Position numbers and translations under genes: made by a program
The notes under the pieces: generated by a model
Told to the model about the DNA's origin: nothing
The model's database searches: none
The model's input: only the letters and a program-made list of their open reading frames with translations
Source: Flavobacterium resistens
GTDB lineage: Bacteria > Bacteroidota > Bacteroidia > Flavobacteriales > Flavobacteriaceae
DNA length: 64,000 nucleotides
Reading direction: 5' to 3'
Assembly (NCBI RefSeq): GCF_900182645.1
Contig: NZ_FXTA01000001.1
Coordinates: forward strand, 620,001 to 684,000
Part shown: positions 27,320-35,748 of the stretch, one piece after another
Numbering within the stretch: position 1 is the stretch's first letter
How the letters are laid out: every line of letters starts with the position of its first letter

Positions 27320-28483
27320 CTAAAAACTTCCTCCAGAACCTCCTCCGCTAAAACCTCCATCTCCAAACTCCATTGGAGAATCTATCTTAACTTCTGGTTT
27401 CATTCCGAAAGTTGAAGCTACAACTAAAGCTTCGGCGTTTAAGAAATTATCTGAATGATTGATTCTATCTGGTTTAAAAGTCAAACCACTTTCTTTTTCT
27501 TTTAATTTTTTAATTGAAAAAAAAGCAATTGCGAATAAAACTGCTCCGCCAAGTGTAAGTGCAACTTCAATTGGCAAAACGGAATAATAAAATCGGATTG
27601 TGTAAATTGAAAATGCAATTGCCAAAAAACTGATCCATAGCATTATTCTATCTTTTGTTTTTAAAGCCTGAATCAAATAAATTATTGGGACAATAATTGT
27701 AAATGCATAAAAGAAAAATGCAAACGGAATGTCAGTTCCTGGTTTTACTTCATTCCCTAATAATTCTGCGGAAAGCTCTCTAACTACTAAATAGTTACAG
27801 GAAAGATAAAACAATATTAAACAAAAACTATTGGCTAATAAAAGTCCGTTGTAATAATAACTTTCTTTTAGATTGAAGATTGTTTTTTTTGTTACAAAAT
27901 ATAAAATTGCTGCAGAAATCATTGCTACAAAAGGCAAAATTGTTTTTCCTATATCACCAAATTCAAACATTTCAAAAAACAAAAATCCCGTTGTAGCTAT
28001 ACAGAAAACTAACATTGATACTAAATGAAGATATCTTAAAAACATAAAAAGTGCTGCAATTGAAACAAAAAAAGCAATTACAGCTTCATAACCTTCTGTT
28101 GTGACAGCAATTGCAATTCCGACATTTAGCAGTGCTCCTAAAATAAACGCATCATCTAAACCATGATTGTGATAATTTTGAGTTGCTAATAATTCTACTC
28201 CGACAAATCCAACTACAGCAAAAATATAACAGCAAATTTGAAAAAAAACACTTTCGCCACTTAAACCAAATATAGAAATTGCTCCACAAATTGAAAGATA
28301 TAATAAACAACCCAGCAAGAAAAATCCAATTCTGACCAGAATATTGCTTTGACTTTTTAAAACTGGCAATTCCTTTTCTATAAATTTCTTTTGATCCTTA
28401 CTTATAAAACCTCCATTATATAAAGTATCTGCTTCATTAACTAAAGCTCCATTATCTAACATTTTTTTATCGTACACTATCAT
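27320..28483 (-). CDS. Multi-span membrane protein with Gly/Ser-rich tail (DUF2157 partner)
   Basis: 387 residues with an N-terminal soluble helix pair (about 1-48, YNGGFISKDQKKFIEKELPVLKSQ), around ten membrane segments (about 50-330) and a soluble tail ending in GGDGGFSGGGSGGSF-type repeats. The N-terminal part resembles the DUF2157-like helical region of its partner upstream, suggesting a diverged paralogue pair. Its ATG overlaps the upstream gene's stop (ATGA), a sign of translational coupling. The Gly-rich tail resembles low-complexity ends of DUF2207/TPM-type membrane proteins. Function is unknown. Confidence 0.75.
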   Translation of the reverse strand: MIVYDKKMLDNGALVNEADTLYNGGFISKDQKKFIEKELPVLKSQSNILVRIGFFLLGCLLYLSICGAISIFGLSGESVFFQICCYIFAVVGFVGVELLATQNYHNHGLDDAFILGALLNVGIAIAVTTEGYEAVIAFFVSIAALFMFLRYLHLVSMLVFCIATTGFLFFEMFEFGDIGKTILPFVAMISAAILYFVTKKTIFNLKESYYYNGLLLANSFCLILFYLSCNYLVVRELSAELLGNEVKPGTDIPFAFFFYAFTIIVPIIYLIQALKTKDRIMLWISFLAIAFSIYTIRFYYSVLPIEVALTLGGAVLFAIAFFSIKKLKEKESGLTFKPDRINHSDNFLNAEALVVASTFGMKPEVKIDSPMEFGDGGFSGGGSGGSF

Positions 28484-29499
28484 GCTCTAATTTCTTTATT
28501 GAATTTTTTAATCAATTTTATAAACAGTACTATTGAACCGATAAAATAAGCCGGCAAAAGAAACACAAAGAGCTCCCAAATATCAGAAAAATCAATATTC
28601 TCAAATATTCTGAACAAAATTATATTTCCGCCAATATAGCCATAGACAATCATAAAAACATATAAAGACATTGCTTTATTCTCATAACTAGCTTTATAGA
28701 AATAAAACGTAGAACCGATTAAAACAATAGCAAATAACATCCAATTAAGCGTATCATAACTGGTTAAATTACTAATTGAAGCTATGCTTATGATATGCAG
28801 AGCAAAAGTTAGAAAAATTAAGCCAAAGTGCGTTTTTAAGGAAATTCTGCGACTATAAATCGTCCATAAAATTAATAAGACACCTAGCATTACAGCAGAA
28901 TAACTCAAATTCTGACTTGCATACAAATTCTGACTTGCATACAAATTATTACTGTCATTAAAAATATCTTGTGGTGTGACCGAAAGTCCTATATAAGCCG
29001 CTAAACCAGTAATTGCAATCGTCAAAACGCTTTTATTATCAAAATAATAAGCACAAAAGAAACTCACAATTGTTGGAACTAAAGTCGCTAATCCGTAATG
29101 TTCTCCAAAGGGTTTGTACTGAAACTGCAAATAACCAATAAAAATACAGGTCAGAATATTGGCAGCAAGCACCAAATATTCTAAAACCGGATGTTCAAAA
29201 ACGGTTTCTGATTTTTGGAAACCTTTTGAATTTTTAAAACAATAATAAAAACAAACTACAATGACTATAAGTAAAATAGAAAGAATGGCAATGTGACCAA
29301 TTGTATCAATATTTTCATAAATCAAGATTCCAATTCCAGAAGTAAAAAGTAAAACAGACAAATACAAAAACAGTTTTAATTCTGCATTTAATGAAAAAAC
29401 ACCCAAATTACGATAAGCTGTAATTTCCTTGTATTGATTTTCTGTAATTAGATTTTTATCCCGAAGCAATTCTGTAAACTTCTCATCGAACTTATTCAT
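28480..29499 (-). CDS. DUF2157 domain membrane protein
   Basis: 339 residues. The N-terminal DUF2157 segment (about 1-75; FTELLRDKNLITENQYKEI then LFLYLSVLLFTSGIGILIYENID) is followed by about nine further membrane helices. It is the first gene of a coupled pair (4-bp ATGA overlap with 27320-28483). An in-frame direct duplication of 18 bp (28906-28941) gives LYASQNLYASQN in a loop between helices, near residue 190. The family's function is unknown; inner-membrane location is inferred from the hydrophobicity. Confidence 0.8.
   Translation of the reverse strand: MNKFDEKFTELLRDKNLITENQYKEITAYRNLGVFSLNAELKLFLYLSVLLFTSGIGILIYENIDTIGHIAILSILLIVIVVCFYYCFKNSKGFQKSETVFEHPVLEYLVLAANILTCIFIGYLQFQYKPFGEHYGLATLVPTIVSFFCAYYFDNKSVLTIAITGLAAYIGLSVTPQDIFNDSNNLYASQNLYASQNLSYSAVMLGVLLILWTIYSRRISLKTHFGLIFLTFALHIISIASISNLTSYDTLNWMLFAIVLIGSTFYFYKASYENKAMSLYVFMIVYGYIGGNIILFRIFENIDFSDIWELFVFLLPAYFIGSIVLFIKLIKKFNKEIRA
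28906..28941. repeat. 18-bp direct duplication inside the DUF2157 gene
   Basis: Two identical copies of CAAATTCTGACTTGCATA in tandem, in frame, adding six residues (LYASQN) without breaking the protein. Confidence 0.9.
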
Positions 29500-29695
29500 A
29501 TTTTGTATTTAATAGTACAATCAAAAATAGTTTTTTTTTAATGCAATTGATTTTTATTTGTAAATAAATTCGGCTTTATTCTTGTAAAACAGAACTTAGT
29601 ACAGTTTTGAAATCCAAATTCTTTATAAAAAGAAAGTCTTAAAATGTAAAAAAATCACAAATATTACTGACTTTAAAATTAATTAATTACATTCG

Positions 29696-29709
29696 TGTAA
29701 TCGATTACA
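29696..29709. promoter_or_regulatory. Palindromic LacI-type operator candidate upstream of the pectate lyase
   Basis: TGTAATCGATTACA is a perfect 14-bp palindrome with a central CG, the classic shape of LacI/CcpA-family operators. It sits 39 bp before the lyase ATG, where a promoter-proximal regulator would bind. The regulator gene itself is not in the window. Confidence 0.6.
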
Positions 29710-29747
29710 TTAAAACGATATCAAAACCACTTAAACCAAATATTAAA

Positions 29748-31061
29748 ATGAAAAAGAATTTGTTTTCACTTCTTTTCCTCATGAGCCTGTCTCTTTCTGC
29801 ACAAAATTATGTGATGACGTCTCCTGAGGGATTTGGAGCATCTGCTACTGGAGGTGGCACCACAACTCCTGTTACCGTGACCACTTATGCCGATTTAACT
29901 GCGAAGCTAAAACTGACAACGCCGCAAGTTATTTTAGTTTCTGGAACAATCAACTGTAGTTACACAAGTTTGTTAGTCACAAACAAAACTATTATTGGCC
30001 TTCCAGGAGCCCGATTAGTAAACACTGATCAAACTGCGGCGGGTTCGGGGATTTTAAGCTTAAAATCTGGATCAGACAATATTATTATCCGAAACCTAAT
30101 TTTTGAAGGCCCTGGCGCCTATGATGTGGATGGACATGATAATCTTACTTCTGAAGCTACAAATGTTTGGGTAGATCATTGCGAATTTCAGGATGGAATG
30201 GATGGCAATTTTGATAATAAAGGAGCTGCTGACAATGTGACTATTTCGTGGACAAAGTTTACGTACTTAAAAACGCCAAAAGCCGGTGGTTCTGGCGGAG
30301 CCGATGATCACCGATTTACCAATCTTGTAGGTTCAAATAAAAGTGATGCTCCTGCTGATGGTCACTTTAGCATTACTTTTAAAAACTGTTATTGGGCAGA
30401 AGGATGCAAAGAAAGAATGCCAAGAGGTAGAAATACTGAACTTCATATTTTGAATTGCTATTACAATACGTCAGTTTCAGGTTCTTTGGCAATCGGTTTG
30501 GGCGGAGGCGATAAAAATTCGACTTGTTATGTTGAAGGAACTGATTTTGCTAAAATTGGAACTGCTTTTAAAAATTACATCAGTACAGACGGCGGAACTG
30601 TTGGAATTACATTTTCTAACTGCCTAAAAGCCGGAGCAGATTATGGGGACCCAGTCTCAAAACCTTCATATACCTATACGGCTCTTGCAGTAAATGATAT
30701 TGCTGGATATATAACTAATGCTTCGTGTGGTGCAGGTGCAACACTTCAAGTTTCTACTGATGGAAAAATAGCATCAAGTTGTAATGGTTTAGGCTTAAAA
30801 GAAAACAAAAATGATTTAGAACTTAAATATTATCCAACCAAAATTAATCGTCTTTTAAATATTGAGTTTTCAGGAATTGACAACGGATTAGCTTATGTTA
30901 ATTTGTTTTCTTCCAGTGGCGCCAAAGTATATTCGGAATCAAAAAATATTGTTTCTGATGAAAAACTAGAGTTGAATGTTGGAAATCTTGCAAAAGGCAT
31001 TTACATCTGCAAAGTTCAGATTGAAAATCGCAGTAAAACTTTTAAGCTTTTGAAAATATAA
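29748..31061 (+). CDS. Secreted family PL1 pectate lyase with type IX secretion sorting domain
   Basis: 437 residues. The signal peptide is MKKNLFSLLFLMSLSLSAQ. The catalytic part is a right-handed parallel beta-helix (about 25-330) with the PL1 Asp/Arg stretches VWVDHCEFQDGMDGNFDNK (calcium-binding Asps) and CKERMPRGRNTELHILNCYY (catalytic Arg). The last 85 residues (about 350-437; KYYPTKINRLLNIEF ... LAKGIYICKVQIENRSKTFKLLKI) form a type A Por/T9SS C-terminal sorting domain, so the enzyme is exported through the type IX system. It cleaves polygalacturonate by beta-elimination. It is monocistronic and not inside a visible polysaccharide-utilisation locus. Confidence 0.9.
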   Translation: MKKNLFSLLFLMSLSLSAQNYVMTSPEGFGASATGGGTTTPVTVTTYADLTAKLKLTTPQVILVSGTINCSYTSLLVTNKTIIGLPGARLVNTDQTAAGSGILSLKSGSDNIIIRNLIFEGPGAYDVDGHDNLTSEATNVWVDHCEFQDGMDGNFDNKGAADNVTISWTKFTYLKTPKAGGSGGADDHRFTNLVGSNKSDAPADGHFSITFKNCYWAEGCKERMPRGRNTELHILNCYYNTSVSGSLAIGLGGGDKNSTCYVEGTDFAKIGTAFKNYISTDGGTVGITFSNCLKAGADYGDPVSKPSYTYTALAVNDIAGYITNASCGAGATLQVSTDGKIASSCNGLGLKENKNDLELKYYPTKINRLLNIEFSGIDNGLAYVNLFSSSGAKVYSESKNIVSDEKLELNVGNLAKGIYICKVQIENRSKTFKLLKI

Positions 31062-31074
31062 ACATTATCCAATA

Positions 31075-31107
31075 AAAAAGGTCATTGAAAAATCAATGAC
31101 CTTTTTA
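31075..31107. terminator. Bidirectional terminator between pectate lyase and argH
   Basis: AAAAAGGTCATTGA / TCAATGACCTTTTT with a 4-nt loop, between convergent genes ending at 31061 and 31145. Confidence 0.88.
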
Positions 31108-31144
31108 CTTTTTACAGCTCACTTTTTACATCTAACGAAATGGA

Positions 31145-32425
31145 TTAGAAAGCTGCTTTCATTTTATCTTTTATAGCATCTAGGCAAAGATTGTTAATGC
31201 TTCCTTCGTGAGTATGTTTTGTTTCTTTTGGAGATTTATACGTTCCTGCTTCCAATTGTTCTGCAACGGCTTTGTAAGCATCTCTAAACGGCATTCCTTC
31301 CACCACCATTTCATTTAAAGTATCTACTGTAAACAGATAATCGTATTTTTTATCTTCTAAAATATGATCTTTAACTGTAATATCTTTTATTGAAAATATT
31401 GCAATGTCAAGACAAGCTTTTAGATTTTGAATCGCTGGAAATAAACCTTCTTTTAAAAGCTGTAAATCTCTATGATATCCACTTGGAAGATTATTTGTAA
31501 TCAAAGTGATTTCGTATGGAAGCGCTTGAATCTTATTGCATTTTCCTCTAATCAATTCGAAAACGTCTGGATTCTTTTTATGAGGCATAATACTTGAACC
31601 TGTAGTAAGGTGCGCTGGAAGACCAATAAAATCAAAGTTCTGGCTCATATACAAACAAACATCCATGGCGAATTTTGATAACGTTCCTGCAACGCTTGTC
31701 ATCGCAAAAGCAACTGTTTTTTCTGCTTTTCCACGGCTCATTTGTGCTGCAACAGCATTGTATTTTAACGTCTCAAAACCTAATTCTTTGGTTGTAAATG
31801 TTCTGTTGATTGGAAATGAACTTCCGTAACCTGCAGCTGATCCTAACGGATTTTGATCTACAATTTTTGAAGCTGCGTTCAACATTGTAATATCATCAAT
31901 TAAACTTTCGGCGTAAGCAGAAAACCACATTCCGAATGAAGATGGCATTGCGATTTGTAAATGCGTATAACCTGGCAATAAAACGTTTTGATGTTTTTCT
32001 GCCGATTCCATTAACAAGTCAAACAATGTTTTAACCTGTTCTTTTATCGCTTTTAATTCGTCTTTTAAATACAAATGAACATCTACTAAAACCTGATCGT
32101 TACGAGAACGCGCGGTGTGGATTTTCTTTCCTGCATCGCCTAGTTTTACTGTTAGAAGATATTCTATTTTAGAATGCACGTCTTCGAAACTATTTTCGAT
32201 TTCAAAATTTCCAACTACGATATCTGCAATAATTTCGTTTAAGGCATCAACTAAAGAAGTTGTTTCTTCCTGAGTTAACAAACCAATCTGACCCAACATT
32301 TTGGCATGCGCGATTGAACCTAAAGCATCATATTTCGCTAAAACCAAATCTAATTCACGATCGTTTCCAACTGTGAATTGCTCGATTTGTTTATCTGTTG
32401 GTATTCCTTTTTCCCAAAGTTTCAT
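31145..32425 (-). CDS. argH: Argininosuccinate lyase
   Basis: 426 residues, slightly shorter than the 460 of enteric enzymes but usual for Bacteroidota. It splits argininosuccinate into arginine and fumarate, the final step. The signature loop GSSIMPHKKNPDVFELIRGK (about residues 277-296) carries the catalytic Ser; TARSRNDQVLVDVHLYL and GYTHLQIAMPSSFG contribute the other active-site residues. It is the last gene of the minus-strand arginine/proline cluster, 131 bp behind argE and separated from it by a long perfect inverted repeat (32442-32544), so it may have partly independent expression. Confidence 0.95.
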   Translation of the reverse strand: MKLWEKGIPTDKQIEQFTVGNDRELDLVLAKYDALGSIAHAKMLGQIGLLTQEETTSLVDALNEIIADIVVGNFEIENSFEDVHSKIEYLLTVKLGDAGKKIHTARSRNDQVLVDVHLYLKDELKAIKEQVKTLFDLLMESAEKHQNVLLPGYTHLQIAMPSSFGMWFSAYAESLIDDITMLNAASKIVDQNPLGSAAGYGSSFPINRTFTTKELGFETLKYNAVAAQMSRGKAEKTVAFAMTSVAGTLSKFAMDVCLYMSQNFDFIGLPAHLTTGSSIMPHKKNPDVFELIRGKCNKIQALPYEITLITNNLPSGYHRDLQLLKEGLFPAIQNLKACLDIAIFSIKDITVKDHILEDKKYDYLFTVDTLNEMVVEGMPFRDAYKAVAEQLEAGTYKSPKETKHTHEGSINNLCLDAIKDKMKAAF

Positions 32426-32441
32426 AGGTCATGTTTTTTTT

Positions 32442-32544
32442 CGCCACGAATTCACGAATTATTTTTTCAAATCTTTGCGATTATTTTTTTTCGAATTAAT
32501 ATTTCGTTTAGTATAGTAAAAAAATAATTCGTGAATTCGTGGCG
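32442..32544. repeat. Perfect 26-bp inverted repeat with 51-nt loop between argE and argH
   Basis: Arms at 32442-32467 and 32519-32544 are exact reverse complements and begin with GCCACGAATTCACGAATT. Transcribed, they form a long stem. The same word recurs in an imperfect hairpin at 52347-52388 and in degenerate form at 33761-33892. There is no transposase and no clear target duplication. Confidence 0.9.
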
Positions 32545-32556
32545 GTTTTTCTTTTC

Positions 32557-33627
32557 TTATAATTTAAAGAAATCGGTTAGTATTTTGATATACAAGTCGA
32601 CTCCTTCTTCAATTTCATTTACAAAAATAAATTCGTCTGCTGAATGCGAACGCAACGTTTCTCCAGGTCCTAATTTCAAAGACTGACAGCTTAAAACGGA
32701 TTGATCTGAAAGCGTTGGTGAACCATACGTTGTTCTTCCCAAAGCAATTCCTGCCTGAACTAAACCGTGTGCAACTGGAATAGACGATGCATTTAAATGC
32801 ATTGATCTTGGCGTAACTTCGGCATTTACGTTTGCTTTTACAACTTCCAAAATTTCAGCATTTGTATAACGATCTGTTACTCGAATATCTACAACCAAAT
32901 CACATTCTGACGGAACCACATTATGCTGTTTTCCTGCATTGATTTGTGTTACGGTCATTTTTACAGGACCTAAAACATCTGAGATTTTGTCAAATTTATA
33001 GTTTTTAAACCATTCCATTACCGGAATTGATTTGTATAATGCATTATCATCGTTTTGATGTGCGGCGTGGCTTGCAGTTCCTTTTACCTTTACATCTAAA
33101 ACTAATAAACCTTTTTCGGCAACTGCCAATTGCATTAAAGTTGGTTCTCCAACAATAGCGCAATCTAGTTCTGGCAAGCTTTTTAAAACACTGTTTAATC
33201 CATTTTTTCCGCTGCTTTCTTCTTCGGCGGAAGCCACAATTACAATATTATGTGATAAGTTTTGATTCTCATAAAAGTGTACAAATGTTGCCAGTAATGA
33301 AACTAAACATCCGCCTGCATCATTACTTCCTAATCCGAATAATTTACCATCTTTTTCAATCGCTTTAAACGGATCGTTGGTGTACGCCTGATTGGGTCTT
33401 ACAGTATCGTGATGTGAGTTTAGTAAAAGTGTTGGTTTGTTCTCGTCGAAATATTTGTTGAAAGCCCACACATTATTGTTTTCTCTCTTGAAAGGAATCT
33501 CATTTTGATTGAACCAATTTTCGATTAAAAGAGCCGTCTGATCTTCTTCACTTGAAAATGAAGGGGTTTCAATAAGACTTTTCAATAAACTAATTGCTTC
33601 CTGAGTAAGCGTATCTATACTTTTCAT
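32557..33627 (-). CDS. argE: M20-family acylornithine/acylcitrulline deacylase
   Basis: 356 residues. A zinc-dependent M20 peptidase fold: metal-ligand stretches LLLNSHHDTVRPN (His, about residue 73), GLGSNDAGGCLVSL (bridging Asp, about 105) and ASAEEESSGKNG (catalytic and ligand Glu, about 135), with the dimerisation domain at about 165-270. In this cluster carbamoylation uses an acylornithine transcarbamylase, so the likely substrate is N-acetyl- or N-succinylcitrulline rather than acetylornithine. That is inferred from gene context and known Bacteroides/Xanthomonas pathways. Expression is with argB upstream, across a 270-bp repeat-rich spacer. Confidence 0.88.
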   Translation of the reverse strand: MKSIDTLTQEAISLLKSLIETPSFSSEEDQTALLIENWFNQNEIPFKRENNNVWAFNKYFDENKPTLLLNSHHDTVRPNQAYTNDPFKAIEKDGKLFGLGSNDAGGCLVSLLATFVHFYENQNLSHNIVIVASAEEESSGKNGLNSVLKSLPELDCAIVGEPTLMQLAVAEKGLLVLDVKVKGTASHAAHQNDDNALYKSIPVMEWFKNYKFDKISDVLGPVKMTVTQINAGKQHNVVPSECDLVVDIRVTDRYTNAEILEVVKANVNAEVTPRSMHLNASSIPVAHGLVQAGIALGRTTYGSPTLSDQSVLSCQSLKLGPGETLRSHSADEFIFVNEIEEGVDLYIKILTDFFKL

Positions 33628-33897
33628 AGGTTTGGTTTCTTTGCCATGATCCCGATAGCTATCGGGGCGAAGTCACAAAGTTTTTAATTAAATCCGTGAC
33701 ATTTTTAATTGGCGCAAATTTCTAAAATTAAATTTTAAAAGTACTGCGCAGCTCTGTTTTTTTGCCACTAATTGCACGAATTTTCACAAATTATCTTTTT
33801 GTCAAAGATTTAAAATCAAAATAAACTTTTTAATGTACGTCTAAAATTATTTTCTCTTTTAAAAGAAAAAATTAGAGTCAATTCGTGGCACCATTTT
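33628..33897. repeat. Repeat-word spacer between argE and argB
   Basis: Contains the perfect 16-bp palindrome CCCGATAGCTATCGGG (33651-33666) and a degenerate copy of the CACGAATT word pair (GCACGAATT near 33773 facing AATTCGTGGCAC near 33880). No ORF or consensus promoter is seen. Confidence 0.7.
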
Positions 33898-34671
33898 TTA
33901 TAATGTAATCGTTGTATGCGGAATATCTGAGTTTTGAAGCATTTTATGGTGCCCAATTTTGATTTTCTGTACGCCTCTTGATAAACTATTGAAACAGTTA
34001 TCCAGTTTTGGAATCATTCCGGAATGAATTACTTTTTCTTCTTTTAGTTTATTGTATAATGTTTCGTTGATTTCTGTTATCACCGATGAATCGTCTTCTG
34101 AATCTTGTAAAACACCTTGTTTTTCAAAGCAATATGTTAGTGTAACGTCAAAAACTTCAGATAATGCAATTGATAATTCACTTGCAATTGTATCAGCATT
34201 TGTGTTTAGTAATTGTCCATTTTTATCGTGTGTAATCGCGCAGAAAACAGGAACAACTCCAGCTTCTAATAAAGTTGCCAGTAATTTGGTATTCACTTGT
34301 TTTACATCTCCTACAAACCCGTAATCGATAGTTGGATGATTTCTTTTTACTGACTGAATTAAATTTCCGTCAGCTCCGGAAAAACCAATTGCATTATTGT
34401 CTTTCGACTGTAATTGCGCCACAATATGTTTGTTGATTTGTCCTGCGTAAATCATAACCACAACATCAAGCATTGGAGCATCTGTAATTCGGCGTCCATC
34501 AATCATTTGCGGAACCAAACCAATACTTTGCGCCATTTTTGTAGCCGATTTTCCACCGCCGTGAACTAAAACTTTATAACCTTCAATTTTAGAAAAATCG
34601 GTTAAGAATTGCTCTAATTCTGCAGGATTGTCAATGATGTTTCCACCTATTTTTATTACTGATACTTTCAT
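33898..34671 (-). CDS. argB: N-acylglutamate kinase
   Basis: 257 residues of the amino-acid kinase fold: the start VSVIKIGGNIIDN gives the phosphate-binding Lys and glycines, KVLVHGGGKSATKMAQSIGL binds the acylglutamate, and NTNADTIASELSIALS lies in the nucleotide domain. It phosphorylates N-acetylglutamate (or N-succinylglutamate, as in Bacteroides) for reduction by ArgC. It lacks the N-terminal helix seen in arginine-inhibited hexameric enzymes, so allosteric feedback by arginine on this enzyme is less likely; regulation may occur elsewhere. It lies between argF' and argE. Confidence 0.92.
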   Translation of the reverse strand: MKVSVIKIGGNIIDNPAELEQFLTDFSKIEGYKVLVHGGGKSATKMAQSIGLVPQMIDGRRITDAPMLDVVVMIYAGQINKHIVAQLQSKDNNAIGFSGADGNLIQSVKRNHPTIDYGFVGDVKQVNTKLLATLLEAGVVPVFCAITHDKNGQLLNTNADTIASELSIALSEVFDVTLTYCFEKQGVLQDSEDDSSVITEINETLYNKLKEEKVIHSGMIPKLDNCFNSLSRGVQKIKIGHHKMLQNSDIPHTTITL

Positions 34672-34676
34672 TTTTT

Positions 34677-34761
34677 TAAGGTTCTAAGATGCTAAGGTTC
34701 TAACGGACTAAGGTTTTTATTCGTAGTTTCTTAGCATCTTAGAAACTTAGAACCTTAGTAC
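34677..34761. repeat. CTAAG-word inverted repeat between argF' and argB
   Basis: AAGGTTCTAAGATGCTAAG on one side faces CTTAGCATCTTAG and ACTTAGAACCTTAG on the other, making an imperfect stem built from repeated CTAAG/CTTAG words. The same words recur at 36523-36553 between proA and proB. Confidence 0.8.
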
Positions 34762-34769
34762 CTCAAAAA

Positions 34770-35717
34770 TTACAATTTCTTCAAAATCTTTTGCAAAACT
34801 AATTGTGCCGAGTAAGTTCTATTATTCGCTTGTTCGATTACGATTGAATTTTCTCCGTCTAGAACTTCATCGCTTACAATTACGTTACGACGAACTGGAA
34901 GACAGTGCATGAATTTTCCGTTGTTGGTTAAAGCCATTTTTTCAGCTGTTACTGTCCAATTTGGATCACTGTTGGTTACTTTTCCATAATCGTTGAAATT
35001 ACTCCAGTTTTTAACGTAAACGAAATCGGCGTTTTCAAAAGCTTTGTTTTGATCGTATTCGATTTTACAATCTTTTGTGATTTCTGGACTTAATTCGTAA
35101 CCTTCTGGATGTGTGATTACAAAATCCATGTCTTTTTGCATTTGCATCATTTCTACGAATGAATTCGCAACTGCTTGTGGCAACGCTTTTGGATGTGGTG
35201 CCCAAGAAAGCACTACTTTTGGTTTGTGTTTTGTTTTGTGTTCTTCCATCGTAATCGCATCAGCCAAAGATTGCATTGGATGACGCACAGCGCTTTCCAT
35301 ATTTACAATTGGCACTGTAGCGTATTTTAGAAATCCAGAAATTACAGTTTCCTGATAATCTTTTTCTTTATCAACCAAACCTGCAAAAGCACGGATTGCG
35401 ATAATATCACAATATTGAGAAACTACTTCTGCAGCTTCTTTAATATGTTCTGAAGCACCTGAATTCATTACTGCTCCATCTTCGAATTCTAATGTCCAGC
35501 CTTCGTTGGTAAAATTCATTACCATAACGTTCATTCCTAAGTTTAAAGCTGCTTTTTGAGTACTCAAACGCGTTCTTAAACTTGGATTGAAGAATAACAT
35601 TCCTAAGGTTTTGTTTTTACCTAATTTTTTATTTTTAAGCGGATCTTTTTTGATCTTTATTGCACTTTTTACCCATTTTGATAATGAGTCGATATCTTTT
35701 ATTGAAATATAGTTCAT
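34770..35717 (-). CDS. argF': N-acylornithine carbamoyltransferase (succinylornithine-type)
   Basis: 315 residues. It carbamoylates an N-acylated ornithine to an N-acylcitrulline. The carbamoyl-phosphate motif is FFNPSLRTRLSTQ (about 42-54), where normal OTCases have S-T-R-T-R. The acyl-specific proline-rich end MHCLPVRRNVIVSDEVLDG (about 277-295) replaces the HCLPA loop. From memory it aligns well with Bacteroides fragilis succinylornithine transcarbamylase (HPMQSLADAIT, ITHPEGYELSPE, EYDQNKAF). The residue that separates acetyl (Glu92) from succinyl (Pro90) enzymes appears to be Ser89 here (NSGASEH). It needs carbamoyl phosphate from genes outside the window. Confidence 0.9.
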   Translation of the reverse strand: MNYISIKDIDSLSKWVKSAIKIKKDPLKNKKLGKNKTLGMLFFNPSLRTRLSTQKAALNLGMNVMVMNFTNEGWTLEFEDGAVMNSGASEHIKEAAEVVSQYCDIIAIRAFAGLVDKEKDYQETVISGFLKYATVPIVNMESAVRHPMQSLADAITMEEHKTKHKPKVVLSWAPHPKALPQAVANSFVEMMQMQKDMDFVITHPEGYELSPEITKDCKIEYDQNKAFENADFVYVKNWSNFNDYGKVTNSDPNWTVTAEKMALTNNGKFMHCLPVRRNVIVSDEVLDGENSIVIEQANNRTYSAQLVLQKILKKL

Positions 35718-35748
35718 GTCTTTTTTATTAATTTAGATAATGTAATAA

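Noticed and set aside
32442..32544. Inverted repeat considered as ends of an insertion sequence
   Set aside because: Only 51 nt between the arms, no transposase and no clear target-site duplication; at most a small non-autonomous element.
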